Assembly (NCBI GenBank): GCA_030643125.1
Contig: DAOWML010000045.1
Coordinates: 1-10,681, forward strand
Direction of reading: 5' to 3'
DNA: 10,681 bases
Source of the DNA: Bacteroidales bacterium
Lineage (GTDB): Bacteria > Bacteroidota > Bacteroidia > Bacteroidales > UBA12077
Shown: positions 1 to 7,046 of the stretch, piece after piece
How positions within the stretch are numbered: position 1 is the first letter of the stretch
How the letters are laid out: each line of letters begins with the position of its first letter
Program-made: the position numbers and the translations under genes
The notes under the pieces: model-generated
What the model saw: only the letters and a program-made list of their open reading frames with translations
Databases searched by the model: none
What the model was told of the DNA's origin: nothing

Positions 1-68
1 ACATTTACATAATGACAGATGTTTATATTTTGGTACGTTAATTGTAAATCTAAATCAAAATAAATTAT

Positions 69-293
69 ATGAGAGATTTTATTACAAAGCATAAATTCGG
101 TTTTTTATTAGTTATACCAGGAATAATTGCCGGATATTTATATTGGAAATATGTAGGCTGCGCGAGTGGTACATGCGCTATTACATCAAACTGGCATACA
201 ATGGTTTTGTTTGGTGGATTAATAGGCTATTTCCTTGGTGACAGTATTGATGATATTATTAAAAAGCGAAAGAAAAAAGAAGAAAAAAATTAA
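69..293 (+). CDS. Small two-helix membrane protein with a Cys pair (DUF6132-like)
   Basis: A 74-residue protein with two predicted membrane segments, about residues 11-29 and 43-57, and a highly charged lysine-rich C-terminal tail (about 65-74). The loop between the helices carries GCASGTC, with Cys31 and Cys36, followed by ITSN. This pattern of Cys-x4-Cys plus ITSN recalls the DUF6132 family of short Bacteroidota proteins, whose function is not known to me; the assignment is by memory of the motif. Positive-inside topology would put the lysine tail in the cytoplasm and, with two helices, the short Cys loop on the periplasmic side. The secreted thioredoxin gene follows after 29 nt on the same strand, with no TAnnTTTG promoter in the gap, so the two are probably co-transcribed. 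That pairing suggests, but does not prove, that the Cys pair is a redox substrate or metal site. The start is the first in-frame ATG. Confidence 0.85.
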   Translation: MRDFITKHKFGFLLVIPGIIAGYLYWKYVGCASGTCAITSNWHTMVLFGGLIGYFLGDSIDDIIKKRKKKEEKN

Positions 294-322
294 TATTGGT
301 AAATTCTTAAAATCAAATAAAT

Positions 323-835
<513 letters not shown>

Positions 836-880
836 GATTTTTTCTGACAATTGTTTCATTTAGTTAATTGGTGCACTTTT

Positions 881-910
881 AAACCGGGTCTTTTTAAAAG
901 GATCCGGTTT
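881..910 (+). terminator. Hairpin terminator between convergent genes
   Basis: AAACCGG at 881-887 pairs perfectly with CCGGTTT at 904-910. Pairing continues inward through GTC/GAT and TTT/AAA with two G-T wobbles, giving an almost fully paired 30-nt hairpin. On the plus strand it is followed by TTTTATT, as expected of an intrinsic terminator for the thioredoxin unit. On the minus strand the following bases are AAAAG, so termination in that direction is less convincing. The right arm runs into the stop codon of the convergent kinase gene (910-912). Confidence 0.75.
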
Positions 911-2682
911 TATTCTGCTTTTGGTAAAGAAAATAAAAATTCAATTCCTCCTTCCTCCTTATTTTTCACACTAACTTCTCCTTTGTGCAAAGCAATAGCA
1001 TTTTTAACAATTGCTAATCCTAAACCTGTACCACCTAATTTTCTCGACCTGTCGGAGTCAATTCTATAGAATCTTTCAAAGATTCTTGATAAATGCTTAT
1101 CAGGAATACCTATACCATTATCCGATAAAGAAAAGTAATAAAAACGATCGTCTTCATGATATATCTTAATTTTTATTTTACAATTTGCGCCGGCGTAGTT
1201 AATGGAATTTTCCAATAAATTTCTGAAAATAGATAACACTAAAGATAGATTACCGTTAACCATTATATCTTCATCCATTAGTAACTCTACTTTCATGTTT
1301 TTTTCGGAAAGTATATTTTGAAAATCGTCTAAAACATCATCAATTATTTCATTAACATTCAAATCCAAAAATGCAAAGAAATCACCGGTTTCCTCAATTT
1401 TACTAAGAATTACAATGTCGTTAAGCAAATCTGTTAATCTGTTTGCTTGTGCATCAGCTCTTTCAATAAAACGCCTTTGTTGTTCAGGTTCCATATCCGG
1501 CTCATTAATTATCGTTTCCAGATAACCCTTAATAGAAGTGATTGGCGTTTTTAACTCATGAGAAATATTGGATGTCATTTGTTGTTTTATGATTCTGCTT
1601 TTTTCAAGTTTTGTAATATTCGTTATCATAATTTCAAAACTTTTATCATTAAAAATAATACATTGTATTTTAAAGTATTTTCCGCTTTTGTTAATTGAAA
1701 TTTCTTTATTGGGCAAATTGTCAAAAAGATCTAATGTGTTTTCCTTTATTGATTTGTCAATAAAATCTATTATCGGATTAAATTCAGGGATAGTAAAAAA
1801 ATCTTCTGCAGATACGGAAAGATTATTTGAAATAATATTTAAATATCGAACAAAATGATTGTTTGTAAGGATTTTTGTTTTTTTATTTGAAAAAAAAGCA
1901 ACACCTTCATGTAGAACATACAGATGGTTGAATAACTTTTCTCTTTCAAGTGCTAATGAATCTTTTGTTTTTATCAAATTATCGTACATCTGGATTATTT
2001 CATTTCCAATTATTCCTAATTCATCTTTTGGAAAATTCTGCTTAGTATCGAAATCTTCATCACGTCTTACCTTAATAACAAAATCTTTTAATTTTGTAAT
2101 TGACTCGGCAAACTTTCGGGTAATAATATCTAAAATAATCCAAATTGAAAGGAATATTATAGCAATAAATAAAAGGAAAATATGTTCAGCACGTAAAAAA
2201 TCTTTAACCTCAATATTATAAATTACTGCTACCCGTATAAAATATTCTCCGAAATACTGTGCGTAATAATAATATTTTTTGCCTGTGGTAGATGATTCTC
2301 GAATACTTGTGCCAAAACTTTCATATAAAGATTTTTGTATTTCAGACCTGTAAAAATGATTTTCCATTAATGTAAAATCATCCACGAAATTATCGTAAAG
2401 TACCAAACCATGCGAATTAATTATTGTAATGCGAACATCCGGCTGAGGTAGTATTTTTGACAGTGAGTCAAGTAATAGAAAATCATTATTCTGAGATAGT
2501 GAGTTATAAGAAACAAAATTTTGTATTGTTTGTGTAATGTTTTTTAAAGTATTGTCAAGTTGATTAACACGATATTTCTTTTCTCTTGAAAATTGAAAAA
2601 CAATAATAATTAAAGTAAATGCAAGAAATACTGAAAAAATATAGACAAAAAGTCTTCTGCGGAAAGAAATTTTTTTAAACAT
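910..2682 (-). CDS. PhoR-like membrane sensor histidine kinase
   Basis: A 590-residue transmembrane kinase. Membrane helix 1 is at about 10-31 and helix 2 at about 167-187. They flank a periplasmic sensor region of about 135 residues. A HAMP-like linker (about 188-240) and a PAS-like domain (about 250-355) follow. The HisKA dimerisation domain contains SHELKTP with the phosphoacceptor His375. The HATPase_c domain shows the N box around RNLLEN (487-492), G1 DNGIGIP (521-527), the F box RIFERFYR (533-540) and G2 GGTGLGL (550-556). All catalytic elements are present. The architecture matches PhoR/WalK-type kinases. In Bacteroidota such kinases usually sit beside an OmpR-family response regulator, but none lies next to this one: the upstream gene on the same strand is wtpC, 207 nt away, and downstream is a convergent gene. 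The signal sensed is unknown. An 18-bp palindrome lies 22 nt upstream of the start codon. Confidence 0.95.
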   Translation of the reverse strand: MFKKISFRRRLFVYIFSVFLAFTLIIIVFQFSREKKYRVNQLDNTLKNITQTIQNFVSYNSLSQNNDFLLLDSLSKILPQPDVRITIINSHGLVLYDNFVDDFTLMENHFYRSEIQKSLYESFGTSIRESSTTGKKYYYYAQYFGEYFIRVAVIYNIEVKDFLRAEHIFLLFIAIIFLSIWIILDIITRKFAESITKLKDFVIKVRRDEDFDTKQNFPKDELGIIGNEIIQMYDNLIKTKDSLALEREKLFNHLYVLHEGVAFFSNKKTKILTNNHFVRYLNIISNNLSVSAEDFFTIPEFNPIIDFIDKSIKENTLDLFDNLPNKEISINKSGKYFKIQCIIFNDKSFEIMITNITKLEKSRIIKQQMTSNISHELKTPITSIKGYLETIINEPDMEPEQQRRFIERADAQANRLTDLLNDIVILSKIEETGDFFAFLDLNVNEIIDDVLDDFQNILSEKNMKVELLMDEDIMVNGNLSLVLSIFRNLLENSINYAGANCKIKIKIYHEDDRFYYFSLSDNGIGIPDKHLSRIFERFYRIDSDRSRKLGGTGLGLAIVKNAIALHKGEVSVKNKEEGGIEFLFSLPKAE

Positions 2683-2704
2683 CTAATAGCAGTTTCGTTT
2701 ATAG

Positions 2705-2722
2705 AGTTTTAGTTCTAAAACT
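2705..2722. promoter_or_regulatory. Perfect 8-bp inverted repeat, candidate operator
   Basis: AGTTTTAG-TT-CTAAAACT is a perfect inverted repeat with 8-bp arms and a 2-nt centre, located 22 nt upstream of the kinase start codon. The very short centre fits a dimeric DNA-binding protein better than an RNA hairpin, although it would also be transcribed if the promoter lies further upstream. No clear TAnnTTTG element is found nearby; only one-mismatch versions (TAAGTTTA, TAACTTTC) lie further upstream of it. Its function is inferred from symmetry and position only. Confidence 0.4.
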
Positions 2723-2832
2723 GTGTAAACTTAGCGAAAGTTAAAGAATAATTGAACTGAATATTAAGCGGAAGTATAAAATTAACAATTATTTAACTTT
2801 AATAGTTAGAAAATAAATATCAAACTAAGCTT

Positions 2833-2889
2833 TTAAAATTGATGAACATAACCAACCTGAAGAATAAACGGTATTAAATCAGTTTTTTG
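2833..2889 (-). other. Possible 18-codon remnant of an outer-membrane protein C-terminus
   Basis: Directly after the wtpC stop codon, and in the same frame, are 18 open codons ending in a stop. The final residues read LIPFILQVGYVHQF. Alternating polar and hydrophobic residues with a terminal Phe are the hallmark of the last beta strand of outer-membrane barrels. There is no start codon, and the stretch is less AT-rich than the rest of the 207-nt gap. It may be the tail of a deleted barrel gene that once followed wtpC, or simply chance. Confidence 0.25.
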
Positions 2890-3930
2890 TTATGGAATTA
2901 TTTTAATGGCAGTAGCTTTAAATGAGACCCAGGCTTCTGAATTTTCTTTAAACTTAAATTTTTGTAAGGATTCGTCAGAAATTACTACTGATAAATCAAC
3001 TCCAATGTCAATAATAATCTCATGATTTATCAGGTACGGAATAATTTGTTTAATTTTCCCTTTGAAATTATTCGTTGCGCTAGATTCAATTCTCTCATTT
3101 GAGATGATAATTTCCTCTCCACGAATAATAATTTTCCCTTTTTTAACTCCCTCTTTATTAGAAACATTTATTTCCAATGTTTCATTAATTTTAGCTGTAT
3201 TTATCGGAGTAAATTCAGCAATAAAAAAGTTTTTAATTCCGGTAAAATTAGCAACAAATTCATTGGCAGGCTTCCGAAAAACTTCTTTAGTTAATCCTTT
3301 TTGGATTATTTCTCCATCATGCAGTACGGCAACTTTATTTGAAAGTGCAATAGCTTCTTCATAATCATGCGTTACATGTAAGATGGTAACACCACTTTTA
3401 TTTATCTGTCGTAATAAATTACGCAAGCCTCCTTTAAGTTGTATATCGAGCGATGCCAAAGGTTCATCTAAAAGCAAGCAATTGGGGTTTGAAACAAGCA
3501 TGCGAGCCAACGCAACACGTTGTAATTCGCCACCCGATAAGTTTTGTGTATTTCTATCTAATAAATGTTTAATACTTGCCAGTGATGCATATTTATTTAT
3601 TAACTCATCCTTATCACTGTTGCTTATTTTTTTTCTTTTTAAAGGATATGCTATATTTTGTTTTACAGTTAAATGTGGAAAAATTGAGTAATCTTGAAAA
3701 ACAATTCCTACTTTTCTTTTTTGAATTTTTTCCCGGGTAATATCCAAATTGTTTTGAAATACTTTTCCGGAATCAGGTTTAATTAAACCTGCAATGATTT
3801 CTAATAGAACAGTTTTTCCAACTCCCGATTTCCCTAAAAGAACATAGTAATCTCCTTTATTTAATTCCAAATTAATATTTTTAAGTTGGAATTCACCAAG
3901 TTTTATGGATATGTCTTTTAGTTTAAGCAT
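2890..3930 (-). CDS. wtpC: Tungstate/molybdate ABC transporter ATP-binding protein (WtpC/ModC-like)
   Basis: A 346-residue ATPase that would energise oxyanion import from the cytoplasmic face. Motifs: Walker A GKSGVGKT (33-40), Q-loop Gln79 in VFQD, signature LSGGE (131-135), Walker B CLLLDEP (151-157) and switch His188 in HVTHD. The nucleotide-binding domain ends near residue 230. A C-terminal region of about 110 residues with a TOBE/MOP-like segment (about 285-343) follows, as in ModC, WtpC and related importers of the CysA/PotA class. In some ModC proteins this region binds the oxyanion and inhibits transport, but I cannot tell whether that applies here. The gene overlaps the end of wtpB by 8 nt, which implies translational coupling. 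The substrate is inferred from the WtpA-type binding protein encoded first in the same operon. No clear intrinsic terminator follows, so readthrough into the kinase gene is possible. Confidence 0.93.
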   Translation of the reverse strand: MLKLKDISIKLGEFQLKNINLELNKGDYYVLLGKSGVGKTVLLEIIAGLIKPDSGKVFQNNLDITREKIQKRKVGIVFQDYSIFPHLTVKQNIAYPLKRKKISNSDKDELINKYASLASIKHLLDRNTQNLSGGELQRVALARMLVSNPNCLLLDEPLASLDIQLKGGLRNLLRQINKSGVTILHVTHDYEEAIALSNKVAVLHDGEIIQKGLTKEVFRKPANEFVANFTGIKNFFIAEFTPINTAKINETLEINVSNKEGVKKGKIIIRGEEIIISNERIESSATNNFKGKIKQIIPYLINHEIIIDIGVDLSVVISDESLQKFKFKENSEAWVSFKATAIKIIP

Positions 3931-4711
3931 TATTCGGTTCTTTTTCTTTCGACAATGTTCTTAATAAAATAAAAAAGACTAAGCACACAATAATAAATAC
4001 AACAGATACAGGTCTTGCATATTTTAAACCGAATGCACCAAATCGTTCGTATATTAATACAGGAGTTATCATTGGATGATAAGCTACAATAACTACAGCA
4101 CCAAACTCACTTAATCCGCGGGCAAACATCATTATTAATCCTGAAAGAATATTTTTCCATGCCAGTGGTAACGAAATTGTAAAAAATACACGAACAGGAG
4201 AAGCACCAAGATTTAATGCCGTTTTTTCCAGCTTAACGGACACATTGCTAAAACCATCGCGGGCTGCATTAATTAAAAATGGAATACTTACAAATGCCAT
4301 TGCTAATGCTATTCCGACAGGGTGACCAACAAAGTTTAATCCAACTGAAGATCCAATCTGCCCTAAAACAGAATCTCGTGATATAAATCCTAAAATAGCA
4401 ATTCCGGCAGCAGAATGTGGAATTACAATTGGTAAATCGATGATTCCATTTACTAATTTTTTGAATTTAAATTTTGTCCTGGCTAAAAAATAGGCAAGAG
4501 GTATTGCCCCAATAGCAAAAAATATTGTCGATAAAAATGATACACGGAGTGTTAACCAAATGCTGTCAATTACTTCCTGATCCTGAGTGGTTTCAAATAA
4601 TTGATTAGGTGTTGTTGCCAAAAACATACTAGCCAGGGGGGCTATTATAAATAATAATATCAGCCCTCCAAGGAGTATAAATAATATTGGTGTGTTTTGG
4701 TTATTTTTCAT
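3923..4711 (-). CDS. wtpB: Tungstate/molybdate ABC transporter permease (WtpB/ModB-like)
   Basis: A 262-residue inner-membrane permease of the binding-protein-dependent ABC type. Hydrophobic segments lie at about 8-31, 52-77, 92-112, 131-149, 186-212 and 233-252, consistent with six helices. The cytoplasmic EAA loop, which docks on the ATPase, is visible at about 161-193. It reads EKTALNLGASPVRVFF and then LPLAWKNILSG, with the conserved Gly at 169. Length is normal for ModB/WtpB. It is encoded 3 nt downstream of the porin gene and overlaps wtpC by 8 nt, so the permease and ATPase are a fixed pair. Family-level similarity alone cannot separate molybdate from tungstate or sulfate transport; the assignment leans on the WtpA-like binding protein in the operon. 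The ATG start is the first in frame, and the next hydrophobic segment follows at the expected distance. Confidence 0.93.
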   Translation of the reverse strand: MKNNQNTPILFILLGGLILLFIIAPLASMFLATTPNQLFETTQDQEVIDSIWLTLRVSFLSTIFFAIGAIPLAYFLARTKFKFKKLVNGIIDLPIVIPHSAAGIAILGFISRDSVLGQIGSSVGLNFVGHPVGIALAMAFVSIPFLINAARDGFSNVSVKLEKTALNLGASPVRVFFTISLPLAWKNILSGLIMMFARGLSEFGAVVIVAYHPMITPVLIYERFGAFGLKYARPVSVVFIIVCLVFFILLRTLSKEKEPNNA

Positions 4712-4714
4712 TTA

Positions 4715-5956
4715 TTATTCAAAGAATGTTGGCTTAACAGTTATCATGGTAAAAAAGTATTGTTGTAATCCGTCACCTTCAACTCCCTTAACATATTCCA
4801 GTGTTTTTCCACCAAATAACATTCCGTATCCTAACTGTAAATTTATAATATCATTAACCATCCATGTTCCAACTAAATCAAGCTCATTGGCTAAAAATTT
4901 ATCTTGTTTTTCATCTTCATAAACATATTCATTTGCAAGTGCAAGATAATGGTAATGAGTCGATAATTTCCAATTTTTGATTTTGATAAAATCAAACTTT
5001 AAATATCCATTAACTAATCCTGCATTTTTTGTTGTTTTAGGGGTGCTAAAATAATCCATCATTCCATTAAACCAATGCCTTGATCCGTATAAAATATCAA
5101 ATGCATTATCTTTTTCATTTGTTTCATCGGATAAATCATTACCTGACATATATTCGAATCCTCCCGTTAAATTAAAAATTGATCCGAATTTACGTTCATA
5201 ACTTGCACTTGTATAATATGCACTTACATCTTGTCCTGTTTTATTTTTGCCTGTTTGATAAAAACCTCTTAGCTGGATATCATTTACGGATTTTTTATAC
5301 TTGATAACTGCACCAGTTGTAAACCTGTAATAGTCGGTGTTGGTTGTTCCCTCTTTCTGAAAACCATCAGTTATAGTTAGATTTGCCAGTGTCAGGTTTT
5401 CGAACTTTTTTTCTAACCAAATTACATTTAAGAATTTGTAATTACTGATTAGAGCAGAATAATCGGTTCCAAAATTTGATATTTTGGTTTGGTTAAAAGC
5501 TGTAATTGTTTTAAAATTAAATGATTCTTTAATATAATCAAGGGTTATACCGTCGTGCGATAAACCAATCTGATTCCAGTTTGCTGCTGTAAATAATCGT
5601 TTGTTATCAATATTAATTGCCTGGCGTCCGGCAGTAAATGCCCAGTAATCATTTAAGTTTATTTTAAAATATGCTTCAGAAACACTTAATCCCTGAACAT
5701 CAGTTTTTAATTTTGATTCTCCCCAAATGCGAGAATCCTGAATCGATAATCTTGATGTTACATTTTTATACGTGTGATTTAAATTTAACCTTGTACGCTG
5801 AGTAACAAAATATGCAGGATTAGATTCATCTGTTTTTAAAGTATAATAACCATCTCTGAATTCGAATCGTGGACGGTATTCTGCGTCAATTTTTAATTGT
5901 GCTTTACCAGATAAAAAGAGTGTTATAAATATTACAGATATTAGTATTCTTTTCAT
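4715..5956 (-). CDS. Alginate-export-like outer-membrane beta-barrel protein (porin)
   Basis: A 413-residue protein with a signal peptide at residues 1-19 (cleavage after GKA). The remainder is dominated by alternating beta-strand patterns rich in Tyr, Phe and Trp. Conserved-looking blocks include YRPRFEFRDGY (27-37), QRTRLNL (53-59), RIWGE (76-80), AGRQ with a following D-NKR (109-120) and, late in the protein, FDILYG plus SRHWFNGMMDYF (286-303). This combination is what I recognise from the Alginate_exp domain, a barrel of the AlgE type that has many paralogues not involved in alginate. The protein ends in FFE rather than a strictly terminal aromatic. The gene sits between the double-domain lipoprotein (5 nt upstream) and wtpB (3 nt downstream), so it is embedded in the transport operon. 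By context it is probably an anion channel supplying WtpA. No alginate biosynthesis genes are present nearby. Confidence 0.82.
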   Translation of the reverse strand: MKRILISVIFITLFLSGKAQLKIDAEYRPRFEFRDGYYTLKTDESNPAYFVTQRTRLNLNHTYKNVTSRLSIQDSRIWGESKLKTDVQGLSVSEAYFKINLNDYWAFTAGRQAINIDNKRLFTAANWNQIGLSHDGITLDYIKESFNFKTITAFNQTKISNFGTDYSALISNYKFLNVIWLEKKFENLTLANLTITDGFQKEGTTNTDYYRFTTGAVIKYKKSVNDIQLRGFYQTGKNKTGQDVSAYYTSASYERKFGSIFNLTGGFEYMSGNDLSDETNEKDNAFDILYGSRHWFNGMMDYFSTPKTTKNAGLVNGYLKFDFIKIKNWKLSTHYHYLALANEYVYEDEKQDKFLANELDLVGTWMVNDIINLQLGYGMLFGGKTLEYVKGVEGDGLQQYFFTMITVKPTFFE

Positions 5957-5961
5957 TTAGG

Positions 5962-7035
5962 TTACTGTTCTTTTGTCGAAAAATATATTTCATTAATTCC
6001 TTTTATAGCTCTGTCGGAGAAAAAATCACAAGCAGGGAATAACCTAAAAATACCATTATTTGTTGTTCCTGGTCGGCATATCAATAAAATTTCAGACTGA
6101 TCGTCTCGGTTCATTACTTCGCTAAAAGTAAATACGCCCCTGTATCCATCTTTGGCAACTACCAAAAAAATTCCTTCACGGATATTTTTTGTGGTAAACT
6201 CAACATGTTTTGCCAAAACATCTTTAAGCATTACGCCTGTAAATGGTTGAGTAGAATGTATTCCTCTTCCACGGCCATAAAAAATAGTGCTAAATTTCTC
6301 AATTTGCAAATCTTTAGGATTTTCGGTTAATGTTTCAACTATTTGATTCTCGTTATATATATCAATTTTAGGAGAATATAAAGGTTTTAATCCTTTGATT
6401 ACAACAAATGATTTCGGGTATGATTTTACAGTTATTTTTACAGGATTAGAAATATTTCTTTCTGTAATTAAATCTTTGGGAATAACTAATTTGTTAACTT
6501 CCGGTAAAGGCCACAGATCGTTTGTTTTAGAAGGAACAATTCGCATTATCTTGCTGGCAATAATAATTTCTTGTAACTGATTTGGATAATAAATTTCTCC
6601 CCAACTGATATTTACCTTTTCGCCTTTATCATTTTCAATTTGAACATACAGGTCAATAATCGGATTAAACTTTTCTTTGTTTTTTTTATTTAGTTTTATC
6701 TGATTTAGAATATCATAGAGCGCGTACCCGTCATATCGGTATGCTCCAACAAATTTATCACCATCGTCAGATAAAAGTGTTTCTTTAACAATAACACTTC
6801 TAAGTGGTAGTTTTGAAAAATCTACTATCCCCGGATTTTCTATTTCTCCTTCTATTTTAAGAGCTTGGATTGGTAAAGAAAAAGTTTTTGCATTGTCATA
6901 GAAATCATTGGTTGCATCAATGGTGTCAGCTGTTAATGCTCGTAAATATTTGTTGTCATTTGTATTATCAATATTTTTTTCATTACATGCAGTAATGATT
7001 AACACAAGTAAAGCAATAATTGTTAAATTTTTCAT
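5962..7035 (-). CDS. Lipoprotein with two molybdopterin-oxidoreductase-like (SUOX-fold) domains
   Basis: A 357-residue lipoprotein, taken from ATG 7035; the frame is also open from a TTG at 7041, but the ATG gives a cleaner signal peptide. The lipobox is ITAC with Cys17. Two regions resemble the Moco-binding fold of sulfite oxidase and YedY, about residues 60-206 and 223-352. Both start with a KI strand. Each then has a Y-x-G-x-x-L-x-D-I/V-L element (YDGYALYDIL at 101-110; FTGVMLKDVL at 265-274), a V-x-x-x-D/N-G/D strand followed by F/I-S/T-x-x-E, and a R-x-x-P strand before a segment ending in I-x-V or I-Y-F. Neither contains the Cys that ligates molybdenum in catalytic members; apart from the lipidated Cys17, the only cysteines are Cys320 and Cys336, both after the expected site. 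Enzymatic activity is therefore doubtful. It lies 11 nt after wtpA and 5 nt before the porin gene, which suggests a periplasmic accessory of oxyanion uptake. The domain identity is from pattern recognition. Confidence 0.78.
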   Translation of the reverse strand: MKNLTIIALLVLIITACNEKNIDNTNDNKYLRALTADTIDATNDFYDNAKTFSLPIQALKIEGEIENPGIVDFSKLPLRSVIVKETLLSDDGDKFVGAYRYDGYALYDILNQIKLNKKNKEKFNPIIDLYVQIENDKGEKVNISWGEIYYPNQLQEIIIASKIMRIVPSKTNDLWPLPEVNKLVIPKDLITERNISNPVKITVKSYPKSFVVIKGLKPLYSPKIDIYNENQIVETLTENPKDLQIEKFSTIFYGRGRGIHSTQPFTGVMLKDVLAKHVEFTTKNIREGIFLVVAKDGYRGVFTFSEVMNRDDQSEILLICRPGTTNNGIFRLFPACDFFSDRAIKGINEIYFSTKEQ

Positions 7036-7046
7036 AATCAAATAAT

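Noticed and set aside
24..32. TATATTTTG as a promoter for the first gene
   Set aside because: The spacing is TAnnnTTTG, one base longer than the consensus, and no -33 box fits. It may be real but cannot be supported.
2692..2700. TAAACGAAA occurring upstream of both the kinase and cvfB on the minus strand
   Set aside because: A shared 9-mer between two AT-rich gaps is suggestive, but its positions relative to the starts differ, and two copies are not enough to call a motif.
2794..2808. TAACT/AGTTA inverted repeat between wtpC and the kinase gene
   Set aside because: Arms are only 5 bp in very AT-rich sequence with no T-tract, so this is expected by chance.
7036..7041. TTG start for the double-domain lipoprotein
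   Set aside because: The ATG two codons later begins a standard signal peptide, and Bacteroidota rarely use TTG when an ATG is adjacent.
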